This document shows, piece by piece, positions 7,023-16,762 of a stretch of 64,000 bases of DNA; the first letter of the stretch is position 1, and each line of letters starts with the position of its first letter. The DNA is taken from contig CAZXFT010000015.1 in NCBI GenBank assembly GCA_964640655.1, forward strand, positions 1 through 64,000, in the 5' to 3' direction. A program made the position numbers and the translations under genes. This DNA is from BJGO01 sp964640655 (GTDB lineage: Bacteria > Bacteroidota > Bacteroidia > Chitinophagales > UBA10324). The notes beneath the pieces were generated by a model. It was given only the letters and a program-made list of their open reading frames with translations, ran no database searches and had not been told where the DNA came from.

Positions 7023-8203
7023 AGCGTGCGGTAAAATTGCAACAATTCGCCTGTTAGCACACGGTTGTCGAATCTGCTGCGGCAGGCCCGGTATCCGTTG
7101 TTGGCAATAGTTGTTAATAGGTCACGATTTTGATGCAGTGACATGATTTCAATAATAAAAGAATCGGCATTGTCGGCTATGAGAATTTCTTTGTTATGTG
7201 TAAGACCTAAACCTTCGGCACCAATGGTAGTTGAAAGCACTACCCTGCCCTGATTCAAAGCTTCGGGTATTTTAATTCTGATACCACTACCGGAAAATAA
7301 TGGTACCACCAGTATGTCTTTGTCGGCAATAAATTGTTTTACATCATCTATGTTCTGATACCAGACTATGCCTTTCACGTGCTCAAATAAGTATTGTTGA
7401 GGATGATTGGGCAAATGAAGTGTTAGCGGTACTTGCTTTTCCATACACACTGTCCATACATTATTAATAAACCATTTCAATCCTTCAACATTAGGCAGCC
7501 AGTCCATAGAACCTAAGTAGTACAATTTTAATTCGTGATTGAACTGTTTGTTTTGATGTAGCGGTGCATCAAATCCTGTCATACATACGTGCAAAGGTTT
7601 TTTGAAACCTTGTTGCTTATACCACAAAGCATCAATTGATGAAATTGGAACAATGGCATCAACTGATTCAAGCAGTTTGATTTCTACTTTTTTAAGGCGT
7701 TGAGCAAAAAAGCGATACAGTCTTTTCCTGAAAAATGAATGGGTGGCTTCAGCATTGCGTTGCCATATTCTGTGTTCGATGTTATGTGAACGAAGAACAA
7801 TTTTAGCTTTTGAGCTTTTTCTGACTGCTTGTATGTAAGGTAAAAGATAGCTTCCTTCCAGCTGCACAATATCGAACTCTGTTTCCCGGAGTGTCTGTAG
7901 CAACAGATTTTCGAAGTCTTTGCTGTAAAACCGATCTACATTATATGAAGTGCCTCTGAAAAAGGAATTCATAAAGCCCGGGAATCCCGGTGTGGTATTT
8001 ATGTCAACACTTTTAATGTGGTATGTGTCTTGAAAATAATGGGGTACTGATGACAGGTTGGTGTGATGCTTATATGTGTTTAGAGCTGCTATCTGTACTT
8101 CCGCACCGGCTTCGCTCAGACCTTTGCTGAGCTGAAAGATGGCAATACGTTCGCCGTCGATAAGTGGATAAGGGAATTTTTTACAAACCTGAAGTATGCG
8201 CAA
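7019..8203 (-). CDS. Glycosyltransferase, GT4/GT1-type (GT-B fold)
   Basis: 394 aa, soluble. The N-terminal half contains RILQVCKKFPYPLIDGERIAIFQLSKGL, typical of family 4 acceptors. The C-terminal nucleotide-sugar domain has LVVPLFSGSGIRIKIPEALNQG and ends with IGAEGL. The start is TTG at 8203, preceded in frame by no better codon; MRILQVCKKFPYP is where relatives begin. It probably acts in surface polysaccharide or glycolipid assembly with the overlapping membrane glycosyltransferase. Confidence 0.85.
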   Translation of the reverse strand: MRILQVCKKFPYPLIDGERIAIFQLSKGLSEAGAEVQIAALNTYKHHTNLSSVPHYFQDTYHIKSVDINTTPGFPGFMNSFFRGTSYNVDRFYSKDFENLLLQTLRETEFDIVQLEGSYLLPYIQAVRKSSKAKIVLRSHNIEHRIWQRNAEATHSFFRKRLYRFFAQRLKKVEIKLLESVDAIVPISSIDALWYKQQGFKKPLHVCMTGFDAPLHQNKQFNHELKLYYLGSMDWLPNVEGLKWFINNVWTVCMEKQVPLTLHLPNHPQQYLFEHVKGIVWYQNIDDVKQFIADKDILVVPLFSGSGIRIKIPEALNQGRVVLSTTIGAEGLGLTHNKEILIADNADSFIIEIMSLHQNRDLLTTIANNGYRACRSRFDNRVLTGELLQFYRTL

Positions 8204-8282
8204 TGAGTAAGTACTTGGGTTTCAAATATCTGATTTGTTGAAAACATCGGCAAACCGTTAACGTAGGAAAGGTTTCGACCAA

Positions 8283-8290
8283 TATTTTTG
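8283..8290 (+). promoter_or_regulatory. -7 box five bases before the start codon at 8296
   Basis: TATTTTTG is an exact TAnnTTTG match. Only five bases (TAGAT) separate it from the ATG, so transcription would start at or next to the initiation codon. I see no TTG at the usual -33 distance. Confidence 0.5.
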
Positions 8291-8295
8291 TAGAT

Positions 8296-9039
8296 ATGAT
8301 TAATAATAAAAAAGTAGTTGTTGTGCTGCCTGCGTATAATGCTGCAGCTACACTCGAGCGTACTTACCGCGAGATTGACTTCAACATTGTTGATGAAGTG
8401 GTTCTGGTGGATGATGCCAGCAAGGACGATACTGTTGAGCAGGGGAAGAAACTTGGCATCAAGCACATTATCGTGCACGAAAAAAACAAAGGTTATGGCG
8501 GTAATCAAAAATCTTGTTACAACAAAGCACTAGAGCTGAATGCAGACATTGTGATTATGCTTCACCCTGACTATCAGTACACACCTTTGCTGATACCTGC
8601 AATGGCCAGCATTATAGCCAATGATTTGTATCCGGTGGTATTAGGTTCGCGCATTTTGGGTAAAGGAGCTCTGAAAGGGGGAATGCCTATGTATAAATAT
8701 ATTTTCAATCGAATGCTCACCTTGTCTCAAAACATTCTAATCAATCAAAAACTTTCAGAGTATCATACCGGATACCGAGCATTCTCCAAAACTGTATTGA
8801 ACAATATAGCCTTCAATAAAAACTCAGATGATTTTGTCTTTGACAATGAAATGTTGTCGCAAATATTTATGGCAGGATTTGAAATAGCAGAGGTTACTTG
8901 CCCCACCAAATACTTTGAAGAAGCGAGTAGCATCAATTTCAGACGAAGCATGAAATACGGTTTGGGTGTGTTGGGTGTAAGCCTGAGGCATTTCCTGCAT
9001 CGAAAAGGACTCATCAAGCATCACATTTACGCTAAATAA
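8296..9039 (+). CDS. Glycosyltransferase family 2 (DPM/DPG synthase-like)
   Basis: 247 aa with no membrane segments. The N-terminus KVVVVLPAYNAAATLE and VVLVDDASKDDT are the GT2 nucleotide-binding motifs, and HPDYQY occupies the DxD position. These, and SEYHTGYRAFSK, fit the dolichyl-/polyprenyl-phosphate sugar synthase-like subgroup, which moves a sugar from a nucleotide donor to a lipid phosphate. It is divergent from the other glycosyltransferases across a 92-base gap and is closed by a strong terminator. Confidence 0.9.
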   Translation: MINNKKVVVVLPAYNAAATLERTYREIDFNIVDEVVLVDDASKDDTVEQGKKLGIKHIIVHEKNKGYGGNQKSCYNKALELNADIVIMLHPDYQYTPLLIPAMASIIANDLYPVVLGSRILGKGALKGGMPMYKYIFNRMLTLSQNILINQKLSEYHTGYRAFSKTVLNNIAFNKNSDDFVFDNEMLSQIFMAGFEIAEVTCPTKYFEEASSINFRRSMKYGLGVLGVSLRHFLHRKGLIKHHIYAK

Positions 9040-9040
9040 A

Positions 9041-9070
9041 AAAGAGCGGCTTAACGGCCGCTCTTTTTTT
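9041..9070. terminator. Rho-independent terminator (bidirectional)
   Basis: Perfect ten-base-pair stem AAAGAGCGGC / GCCGCTCTTT (9041-9050 and 9057-9066) with a six-base loop and a T run. The A run on the other side lets it also serve the convergent gene ending at 9090. Confidence 0.92.
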
Positions 9071-9089
9071 ATCGAAGTATTTACAAGAG

Positions 9090-10661
9090 TTACTCCTTAA
9101 CAAATTTGATGTTATAAGTTTTATTGTTGGCTGATAATCTAACAATGTAAACACCTTTTATAAGTTCAGAATAGTTTCTGTTGAGAACGTTGGTTTGATG
9201 GTTGAGAGTAACTTGTTCTGAAATAATCAATTTTCCTATAACATCATAAACCTCTATAACACCAGTTCCCTCAATGCCGGTTGTGACAATATTTACTAAA
9301 CCTGATGAAGGATTAGGATATAACAATACAGTAGCATTGGAAGCTATGTTTACGTCATTGCGAAGTGAGTTGGTTGTAAATGTTTGGTTTGGTGTTGATG
9401 ATGATAGGTTATTTGCCGCACCACATACTGTTATCATCTGAAATTCGTAAGTCGTTGCAGCAGTTAATCCTGAAATTACTGTGCTGCTTTGTGGGTGTAG
9501 TACTGTTGAAGTAGTCCATACAGTTGCTCCTGATTCTCTGTAGCGGATACGATATTTTGTAGCCCCGGTAACAGTACCCCATAAGATCTCAACTTCACTG
9601 GACGATAAAATATTTGCTATAGGATTAAATGGAGCAGTACATCCTGATGTTGAGAAAGTTTGAATTGGACTGAATGGAGACAATACAGAACCATCGCCGG
9701 AGCAAACAGATCGCACTCTGTACTGGTAAGTGGTGCCGGTACTCAGTCCGGTCAATAGTTTTGAATTGGTAAATCCGTTAATGAAGTAATTATTCCAAGT
9801 GCTAGTACCCAGTGGTCGAACCTGCAGACGGTATTTCTGTGCACAAGGAACTACATCCCAGGATATAGTAGCTTTCGTACCGGACAACAAAGCCGCAGAT
9901 AAATTTTGCGGTGCACCACAAGAAGGGGCATTTAAAGTTACACAGCCGCTGGCTGTACAGGCTAATCCATCTGTAACCGTGTAACAGTATGTACCGGCTG
10001 TAAGGAAAGTTAAATCCTGATCAGTACTGCCATTATCCCAGAGTACATCATATAAAGGCTGGCCGTTAACAATCAATAATGAGATAAAACCATCATCACC
10101 GGTTCCTGTGCATGTAGGATCTGCAAAATCTGTGAGTACTTCAAGATCGCACACAGGGTCTTCAATTTCGCAAGTTATTTTAAAAGAATAGTATTCAGCA
10201 TTAAAGCAATTCCATGTTCCGGGTCCAGTAATGTTTGGAAACACATTAATATAATAAGTTCCGGGTTGCAAGGCAACTATTATTTCAGATTCTGTGCAAG
10301 GTTGATTTGCCATTAAATCGATAATATTTTGATCAGTGCAATTATCGATTAAAGAGAAAAAAAATGAGGTAGCACCATTTAATGAAAACGTAAGTGTTTG
10401 CTGTTGACTAATGGTAAACTTATACCAGTCTGTATCAAAGGTGCTTAGCACACCTCCATTGTAAGTATTACCACAAACAATATTTCCGCATGAAACCAGT
10501 TCAGCATTTTCACAGACATCATTAGAACCTGAACCACATTCTTCAAGTTCTAATTTAGCATTCGGGTTGCATGTATTATCGCAGGGTAATGTCTGTGCTT
10601 TCAGGCTAAAAGTGAATGCCAACAGAAGCATTGAGAAAAATAATGTAATGGTTTGTTTCAT
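9090..10661 (-). CDS. Secreted protein with two fibronectin type III domains and T9SS type A sorting domain
   Basis: 523 aa. Signal peptide 1-22 (FSLKAQ). An N-terminal cysteine-rich beta domain (about 25-165; SNDVCENAELVSCGNIVCGNTYNGG) resembles those of bacterial pre-peptidase C-terminal-type domains. A short repeat-like segment follows (YDVLWDNGSTDQDLTFLTAGTYCYTVTD). Two FN3 domains come next (about 252-340 and 343-432; GLSTGTTYQYRVRSVC and GLTAATTYEFQMITVC), then a T9SS type A domain (YPNPSSGLVNI ... KGVYIVRLSANNKTYNIKFVK). No catalytic motif is visible, so it is most likely a cell-surface adhesive or binding protein. It is a single gene. Confidence 0.88.
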   Translation of the reverse strand: MKQTITLFFSMLLLAFTFSLKAQTLPCDNTCNPNAKLELEECGSGSNDVCENAELVSCGNIVCGNTYNGGVLSTFDTDWYKFTISQQQTLTFSLNGATSFFFSLIDNCTDQNIIDLMANQPCTESEIIVALQPGTYYINVFPNITGPGTWNCFNAEYYSFKITCEIEDPVCDLEVLTDFADPTCTGTGDDGFISLLIVNGQPLYDVLWDNGSTDQDLTFLTAGTYCYTVTDGLACTASGCVTLNAPSCGAPQNLSAALLSGTKATISWDVVPCAQKYRLQVRPLGTSTWNNYFINGFTNSKLLTGLSTGTTYQYRVRSVCSGDGSVLSPFSPIQTFSTSGCTAPFNPIANILSSSEVEILWGTVTGATKYRIRYRESGATVWTTSTVLHPQSSTVISGLTAATTYEFQMITVCGAANNLSSSTPNQTFTTNSLRNDVNIASNATVLLYPNPSSGLVNIVTTGIEGTGVIEVYDVIGKLIISEQVTLNHQTNVLNRNYSELIKGVYIVRLSANNKTYNIKFVKE

Positions 10662-10810
10662 ATAAAAGTTGTTTTTGGATGCGCCAATTTAATACAACAT
10701 AATTAAACTATTTAGTTAGAAATATGAGTTTAATCATTGCGTGACATTTTACCAATACCTACATTTCACAATTATTACATTCTTCAACCTTAAAAAAACA
10801 AACTCAAATA

Positions 10811-12949
10811 ATGAAAACCTACGACGAAAAACACATCAAAAACATTGTCTTGCTTGGCGCTTCTAAATCAGGTAAAACCACACTGGCAGAAACTATGATG
10901 TTTGAAGCAGGTTTGATTAACCGACGCGGCAGCGTAGAAGAAGGCAATACCGTTTCGGACTACCACAATATAGAAGTGGAACGGGGAAGTTCAATTTACG
11001 CAACCAATCTGCATACAGAATGGCGCGATTATAAAATCAATATTATTGACACACCGGGGCTGGATGATTTTATAGGCGAGGTTATAGCCGCGCTACGAGT
11101 AGCAGATACGGGAGTGATGATCTTGAATGCTCAACACGGTATAGACATAGGTACTGAAATTCTGTGGAATTATCTTGAATCCTACCAGAAGCCTTTGTTA
11201 TTTGCCATTAATCAACTTGATCACGAGAAAGCCGATTTTGATAAGACCGTTGATATGGCAAAACAACGCTTTGGTAAAGCTTTTACTTTAATGCAGTATC
11301 CAATCAAAACAGGTCCCGGCTTTGATGCCATTGTTGACTTGCTAAAAATGACTGTGTATCAATTTGGTCCTAATGGTGGTAAACCGGAAAAACTATCCAT
11401 ACCCGAAGAAGAAATGGAACGTGCACATCAATTACACAATGAGTTGGTAGAAGTGGCAGCAATGAATGATGAGAAGTTAATGAACCTTTATTTCGAAAAA
11501 GGCTCATTGGACGAGGATGAGCTTCGCGAAGGTTTAAAAATCGGAATGATGAGACACGAAGTATTTCCAGTGTTTTGTATCAGTGCAAAAAAAGATATGG
11601 GCAGCGGTCGCCTGATGGGTTTTATAGATAATGTAGTACCCAGTGCAATAGACATGCCTGCTGAACATAAAATAGATGGAAGCGACATACCATGTGATAA
11701 AACAAAACCAACTGCATTGTTTGTTTATAAATCTCTTGTTGAACCACATCTTGGAAATCTCTCCATATTTAAAGTTGTTAGTGGTGAGATAAGTATTGGT
11801 CAGGAATTAATTAATGAGGCAACAGGAGCTGTGGAGCGCATCAATCAGCTTTTTATACTCGATGGTAAAAACAGAAACCCCATCAACAAGCTTACTGCAG
11901 GAGACATTGGAGCTACAGTGAAATTGAAGGGCACACATACCAATGACACATTGCATGCAAAAGGGTTTGATGTGGCTGTAGTACCTATCGAATTTCCGGA
12001 GCCCAAATTAAAGGTAGCTATCATAGCCAAGAATAAAGCCGATGATGAAAAATTGGGTGATGTGATGAAGCAGATTCATATGGAAGACCCCACCATTACC
12101 ATTGAATTTTCAAGAGAGGCCAAACAAATGATTATTGGTGCACAGGGTGAGTTGCATTTAGCAGCAATGAGATGGCGATTAGAGCACGTTTATAAAATGA
12201 ATATTGACTTTGAAAAAGTGAAAATTCCATATCGTGAAACCATTCGCAAAGAAGCAAGGTCAACATTCCGTCACAAAAAACAATCAGGTGGTGCAGGTCA
12301 GTTTGCTGAAGTATCTATGCACATTGAACCTTTTGTTGAAGGTTTTCATCCACCAAAAGAATTTAATGTGCGTGGAGTTGAAACCATAGATCTGGATTGG
12401 GGAGGTAAGTTGATTTATCACAATTGCATTGTTGGTGGAGCTATTGATGCTCGCTTTATGCCTTCCATACTAAAAGGCATTATGGATAAAATGCATGAAG
12501 GCCCAGTTACCGGTTCTTATGTGCGGGATATTTGCGTTTATATCTATGACGGAAAAATGCACCCGGTTGACAGCAATGACATGGCTTTCAAAATTGCCGG
12601 TATGATGGCTTTTAAAGAAGCTTTCCATGCTGCCGACCCTAAACTGCTTGAACCTGTTTATGAGATCGAGATTCTTGCACCTGAAGAACAGATGGGTGAT
12701 GTCATGAGTGATTTACAAACACGCAGAGCTATCATTTTGGGAATGGATAGTAAAGGTCATTATCAGATAATTAAAGCACACATACCATTGGCAGAATTAG
12801 ATAAATATTCAACAACACTCAGGAGTTTAACCCAGGGTCGTGCCAGCTACAAAGCTACTTTTGCTGAATATCAGATAGTGCCCGCTGAAATTCAAAAGAA
12901 ACTGCACGAAGATTACTCCGCTAAACATGCTCATGCTGAGTTGGTATAA
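10811..12949 (+). CDS. Elongation factor G-like GTPase paralogue with altered G motifs
   Basis: 712 aa with the full five-domain EF-G layout. The P-loop GASKSGKT (16-23) is intact and switch I is ERGSSI (57-62). The G3 motif is DTPGLDDF (80-87), where canonical EF-G has DTPGHVDF, so the catalytic-position histidine is Leu. The G4 motif is NQLD (134-137) instead of NKxD. It is therefore not the housekeeping translocase (expected in the str operon) but one of the second EF-G-type proteins, related to EF-G2/FusA2; relatives bind ribosomes, and their role is poorly defined. It is a single gene closed by a terminator. Confidence 0.9.
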   Translation: MKTYDEKHIKNIVLLGASKSGKTTLAETMMFEAGLINRRGSVEEGNTVSDYHNIEVERGSSIYATNLHTEWRDYKINIIDTPGLDDFIGEVIAALRVADTGVMILNAQHGIDIGTEILWNYLESYQKPLLFAINQLDHEKADFDKTVDMAKQRFGKAFTLMQYPIKTGPGFDAIVDLLKMTVYQFGPNGGKPEKLSIPEEEMERAHQLHNELVEVAAMNDEKLMNLYFEKGSLDEDELREGLKIGMMRHEVFPVFCISAKKDMGSGRLMGFIDNVVPSAIDMPAEHKIDGSDIPCDKTKPTALFVYKSLVEPHLGNLSIFKVVSGEISIGQELINEATGAVERINQLFILDGKNRNPINKLTAGDIGATVKLKGTHTNDTLHAKGFDVAVVPIEFPEPKLKVAIIAKNKADDEKLGDVMKQIHMEDPTITIEFSREAKQMIIGAQGELHLAAMRWRLEHVYKMNIDFEKVKIPYRETIRKEARSTFRHKKQSGGAGQFAEVSMHIEPFVEGFHPPKEFNVRGVETIDLDWGGKLIYHNCIVGGAIDARFMPSILKGIMDKMHEGPVTGSYVRDICVYIYDGKMHPVDSNDMAFKIAGMMAFKEAFHAADPKLLEPVYEIEILAPEEQMGDVMSDLQTRRAIILGMDSKGHYQIIKAHIPLAELDKYSTTLRSLTQGRASYKATFAEYQIVPAEIQKKLHEDYSAKHAHAELV

Positions 12950-12970
12950 CTGTTAAGAATCTAATTGAAA

Positions 12971-12997
12971 AAGGAGAGCTGTTGCTCTCTTTTTTTT
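12971..12997 (+). terminator. Rho-independent terminator after the EF-G-like gene
   Basis: Stem AAGGAGAGC / GCTCTCTTT around the loop TGTT, followed by a T run. Confidence 0.88.
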
Positions 12998-13078
12998 GCC
13001 CTATACTTTCAGATGTCATTGATGTGAAAATAATGTACATCTGGACGTCAAAATCAAGCCATTCAACACATTTTAGAT

Positions 13079-14120
13079 ATGATGACATTTCTAAGAAATA
13101 AAACACTCATTCGGATTTTAGTAGCCAGCATTATTGTACTTGCCTTGTTTAATCTATATTCCTTTTACTTACTGAAGTTAAATAGCGTACCACTAAATGG
13201 TCAAAAAATATATTGTAGTGATGAAAGTAGTGATAAACTTGAGATACTAAGATTGAGTGATGAAGATTTGAAATTAACTCAACCGCTCATGCTTTTTGAC
13301 CAATCAACTGAAGCAGAAGTGTTTTCAGAATTGAAATCAAAAGTGACCGATATTATCGAAACCAATAAAAAGGTGGGGAAATTAGAGCAGGCTGCTGTAT
13401 ACATCAGAACAATGAACGATAGTCGATGGACTGCCATTAACGGTAATATGTTGTTCAATCCTGCAAGCATGCTCAAGATGTCCATTATGATTTGTTTTTT
13501 TAAAACAAATTGAAAATAATCCTGAATTACTCAATGAGAAAATTTATGTAAAAGCAGTATATGACGGGATACGCGACAAACGCAACGAAGGAAATTATCT
13601 GGAACCACACACGTATTACACCTATAAGGATTTGCTTACCAAAATGATAGCAGGCTCAGATAATGAATCGGCTAATCTCTTAGTAGAAAAAATTACTTTG
13701 GAGCAGTTTGCGGAGTTCTATAAAGTACTGGATATATCAACTGAAAATATTAATAATATCAACTACACCATGAATGTAGTTGATATGAGTAAGTTTTTGC
13801 GTGTCCTATACAATTCTACCTATCTATCACCTGAGTATTCAGAGAAGGCATTGAAGATGTAAACACAGACTTCTTTTCACAATGGCATCAATCGGTATTT
13901 TAAAAATGATTTAACGGTTGCTCATAAATTTGGAGAAAGAATATTCCCCGATCATTGTCAGGTGCATGATAGTGGCATCTTGTACATCCAAGGGTTACCG
14001 GTATTGCTCACTGTAATGACTAAGGGTAAAAACCAAAGTGACTTGGAAGAAGTTCTTTCCGAAATAGGGTACACAGTAAAAACAGAGATAGAAAGTAATC
14101 TGAATTATTACAAGAGCTAA
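13079..14120 (+). pseudogene. Broken class A beta-lactamase-like serine hydrolase
   Basis: Three open pieces join into one protein of about 346 residues. An N-terminal membrane segment (LIRILVASIIVLALF) is followed by the S-x-x-K motif SMLK, an SDN motif (GSDNES) and a KTG-equivalent HKFG, the three motifs of class A beta-lactamase-fold enzymes (Beta-lactamase2 type). One extra base in a T7A4 run near 13494-13504 shifts the frame (the correct reading continues as KQIENNPELLNEKIYVK), and an in-frame TAA at 13859-13861 interrupts again before TQTSFHNGINR. Two independent lesions argue for real decay rather than one sequencing error. The 3' end overlaps the convergent pseudogene by four bases. 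Confidence 0.85.
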
Positions 14121-14977
14121 TTAAACTTAGCAAACAAAGACAAACTGAAAGAAGGCTTTTTTGCTACATTCTTATTGAATACCCCACCTGCAAAGGATGC
14201 ATTGAATCCATATTTGTCTTTTACAAACTCGCCGGAAATTTTACCGCTATAAGCGCCATAGTTTTGATTGTTGACATAGGTGTATGTCATTTGATATTTT
14301 TCAGGATAATATAGGCGTGTGCCATTATTCAGCGATTGTACTATATCAATAAATGCAATCAGCCACAAACGATTTTTCCATTTCAATCCTGATTCAACAC
14401 CGCCATGGATATATGAACTGAATTTGCTTGTATTGTATTGTGCTCCGCCAAAGCCGAAGACATAATGTGTTCCCTTTGAATTGCTTTTGCCAATGGAATA
14501 CAAGACCTGCAGGCCCAGGCAATCATATCCTAGTGTAAGGCCTTTAGCACGGTCTTGTATGCCGGAAGGCAATTGTAAGCGGGTTTGCAAAGACATCAGT
14601 TTGCCCCGTTTTTTAAATAATGCGGTGCGCAAGGCTACCTGAGCATTACCTAATGCACTGACACTACCCGGCTAAAAATGATATACACTGGTATCGGCAC
14701 CGGTGAAAGCTCCCGCTGTTAATCGCAGATAGGGAATATTCAAAATCAAACTAGTATTTGTGGTGATACCCGCTTCGATGTATAGCTGAAAAACTTCGTC
14801 TTTAATATATCGTGGTACAAAATCAAAGGTACGATGTCCCGTAAAGACCTTGCTATAAAATGGAATGACGCTATAGCCTGTTTGAACATATGAACTTCCT
14901 ACTTGCTGCACCCAGGGAGATTGAGCATTGGCAAGAACGAATAATAAACAGAATTTAAGAGTGGATATGATTTTCAA
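14117..14977 (-). pseudogene. Secreted/outer-membrane beta-barrel-like protein interrupted by an in-frame TAG
   Basis: 286 codons in one frame, broken once by TAG at 14672-14674 (SVYHF*PGSVSALGNAQVALR). The signal peptide is MKIISTLKFCLLFVLANAQ from a TTG start at 14977. The rest (IEAGITTNTSLILNIPYLRL, GTHYVFGFGGAQYNTSKF, FSLSLFAKFN ending in Phe-Asn) has the alternating aromatic pattern and terminal strand of small outer-membrane beta-barrels. TAG is an ordinary stop in neighbouring genes (for example the SDR and rplI genes), so readthrough is not expected. It sits tail to tail with the other broken gene. Confidence 0.75.
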
Positions 14978-15050
14978 CTGTCACAATATTAATTGCTTGT
15001 TACTAAACATAAATGATTACTTCCACAAGGCCGCTGTGCCTTTGGTTTCG

Positions 15051-15058
15051 TACTTTTG
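15051..15058 (+). promoter_or_regulatory. -7 box of ettA
   Basis: TACTTTTG matches TAnnTTTG exactly and lies 24 bases before the ATG at 15083. Its last three bases are a TTG in frame with the gene; since that TTG lies in the promoter it is not the start codon. Confidence 0.55.
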
Positions 15059-15082
15059 CGCCTCACATTTTTCAACAACAGA

Positions 15083-16756
15083 ATGAGCGATAATAAAATC
15101 ATCTTTTCTATGTTGGGTGTGGGTAAGACATACCCTCCCAATAAACAAGTACTTAAAGACATTTACCTGAGTTTCTTCTACGGTGCCAAAATTGGTATAA
15201 TAGGTTCTAACGGCTCCGGTAAATCCACCCTATTAAAAATCATTGCCGGCCTCGATCAGGCTTATCTGGGTAAAATAGAATTTACATCTGGGTATAAAGT
15301 GGGTTATCTTCCTCAGGAGCCAACCTTCGACGAAGACAAAACGGTGCGTGAGATAGTGAGCGAAGGGGTACAACCTATTATGGACCTGCTTAAAGAGTTT
15401 GAAAATATCAGTAACAGATTCAGCGAACCCCTGAGCGATGACGAAATGGAGAAGTTACTCAACAAACAAGGTGACCTGCAAGAAAAAATTGAAGCAGTTG
15501 ACGGCTGGGAAATTGATTCAAAACTTGACCGCGCTATGGATGCCTTGCGTTGCCCAGACGCCGATGCCATGATAAAAACCTGTTCTGGTGGTGAACGTCG
15601 TCGTGTGGCTCTTTGTCGTTTGCTCTTACAACAACCCGAAATTCTTTTACTGGACGAACCTACCAACCACCTGGATGCAGAAAGTGTACTCTGGCTTGAA
15701 CAACATTTACAGCAATATCCCGGAACGGTTATCGCTATTACTCACGACCGTTACTTCCTGGACAATGTAGCCGGATGGATTCTGGAACTTGACCGCGGTG
15801 AAGGAATACCCTGGAAAGGAAACTACACATCCTGGTTAGAGCAGAAACAAGTTCGTTTAGCACAGGAAGAAAAGGCAGAGACCAAACGTCAGAAAACTTT
15901 GCAGCGCGAGTTGGATTGGATTAAGATGTCGCCGAAAGCCCGTCAGGCAAAAGGTAAGGCGAGATTGGCCAACTACGAAAAAATGGCCGGTGAAGAAGTA
16001 AAAGCCAAAGAAGAAAAACTGGAAATATTTATTCCGCCAGGACCACGTCTGGGTGCAAACGTGATAGAAGCTATTGATGTTTCAAAAACTTTTGGCGATA
16101 AGGTTTTATATGAACATTTGAATTTTAATCTGCCTCAAAATGGTATTGTTGGAATCATTGGACCTAACGGTGCCGGTAAAACCACTTTGTTCCGCATGAT
16201 TATGGGACAACAAAAACCAGACAGCGGTGAGTTTAAAGTAGGTGAAACGGTTAAAATTGCATATGTGGATCAGCAACATGCATCTATAGACCCAGAAAAA
16301 ACCGTTTTTGAAAATATTACCGGAGGTACAGAGTATGTTGAATTTGGTAAGTATAAAATCAACTCACGAGCCTATGTGTCTAAGTTTAATTTCTCAGGCA
16401 CCGATCAGGAGAAAAAAGTGAAAGTTCTCTCGGGTGGTGAACGCAATCGCTTACATCTGGCATTAACTTTAAGACAAGAAGCCAACGTTCTTTTGCTCGA
16501 TGAACCAACAAACGATCTGGATGTTAATACAATGCGCGCACTGGAAGAAGCACTGGATGACTATGCAGGTTGTGCTGTGATTATCTCGCACGACAGATGG
16601 TTTCTTGACAGAGTTGCTACACATATACTTGCATTTGAAGGTGATTCACAGGTTTACTTCTTCGAAGGTAGCTTCAGCGAGTATGAAGAAAATAAAAAGA
16701 AACGTTTGGGTGACACAAGTACTAAAAAATTCCGCTACAAAAAGTTAGTGGGTTAA
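15083..16756 (+). CDS. ettA: Energy-dependent translational throttle protein EttA (ABC-F ATPase)
   Basis: 557 aa, the normal EttA length. Two ATP-binding cassettes, the first with Walker A GSNGSGKS (41-48), signature CSGGERRRVALC and Walker B LLLDEPTNHLD; the second has GPNGAGKT, LSGGERNR and LLLDEPTNDLD. Between them is the linker (QRELDWIKMSPKARQAKGKARLANYEKM) that reaches the ribosomal E site. EttA-type proteins bind ribosomes and gate the first peptide bond according to ATP/ADP ratio; there are no membrane domains. ATG 15083 gives the typical start MSDNKIIFSM. mqnE follows after seven bases, so the two are probably co-transcribed. Confidence 0.95.
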   Translation: MSDNKIIFSMLGVGKTYPPNKQVLKDIYLSFFYGAKIGIIGSNGSGKSTLLKIIAGLDQAYLGKIEFTSGYKVGYLPQEPTFDEDKTVREIVSEGVQPIMDLLKEFENISNRFSEPLSDDEMEKLLNKQGDLQEKIEAVDGWEIDSKLDRAMDALRCPDADAMIKTCSGGERRRVALCRLLLQQPEILLLDEPTNHLDAESVLWLEQHLQQYPGTVIAITHDRYFLDNVAGWILELDRGEGIPWKGNYTSWLEQKQVRLAQEEKAETKRQKTLQRELDWIKMSPKARQAKGKARLANYEKMAGEEVKAKEEKLEIFIPPGPRLGANVIEAIDVSKTFGDKVLYEHLNFNLPQNGIVGIIGPNGAGKTTLFRMIMGQQKPDSGEFKVGETVKIAYVDQQHASIDPEKTVFENITGGTEYVEFGKYKINSRAYVSKFNFSGTDQEKKVKVLSGGERNRLHLALTLRQEANVLLLDEPTNDLDVNTMRALEEALDDYAGCAVIISHDRWFLDRVATHILAFEGDSQVYFFEGSFSEYEENKKKRLGDTSTKKFRYKKLVG

Positions 16757-16762
16757 TAAACC

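Noticed and set aside
14672..14674. Recoding of TAG as a sense codon
   Set aside because: Neighbouring intact genes such as rplI and the SDR gene end in TAG, so it works as a stop here.
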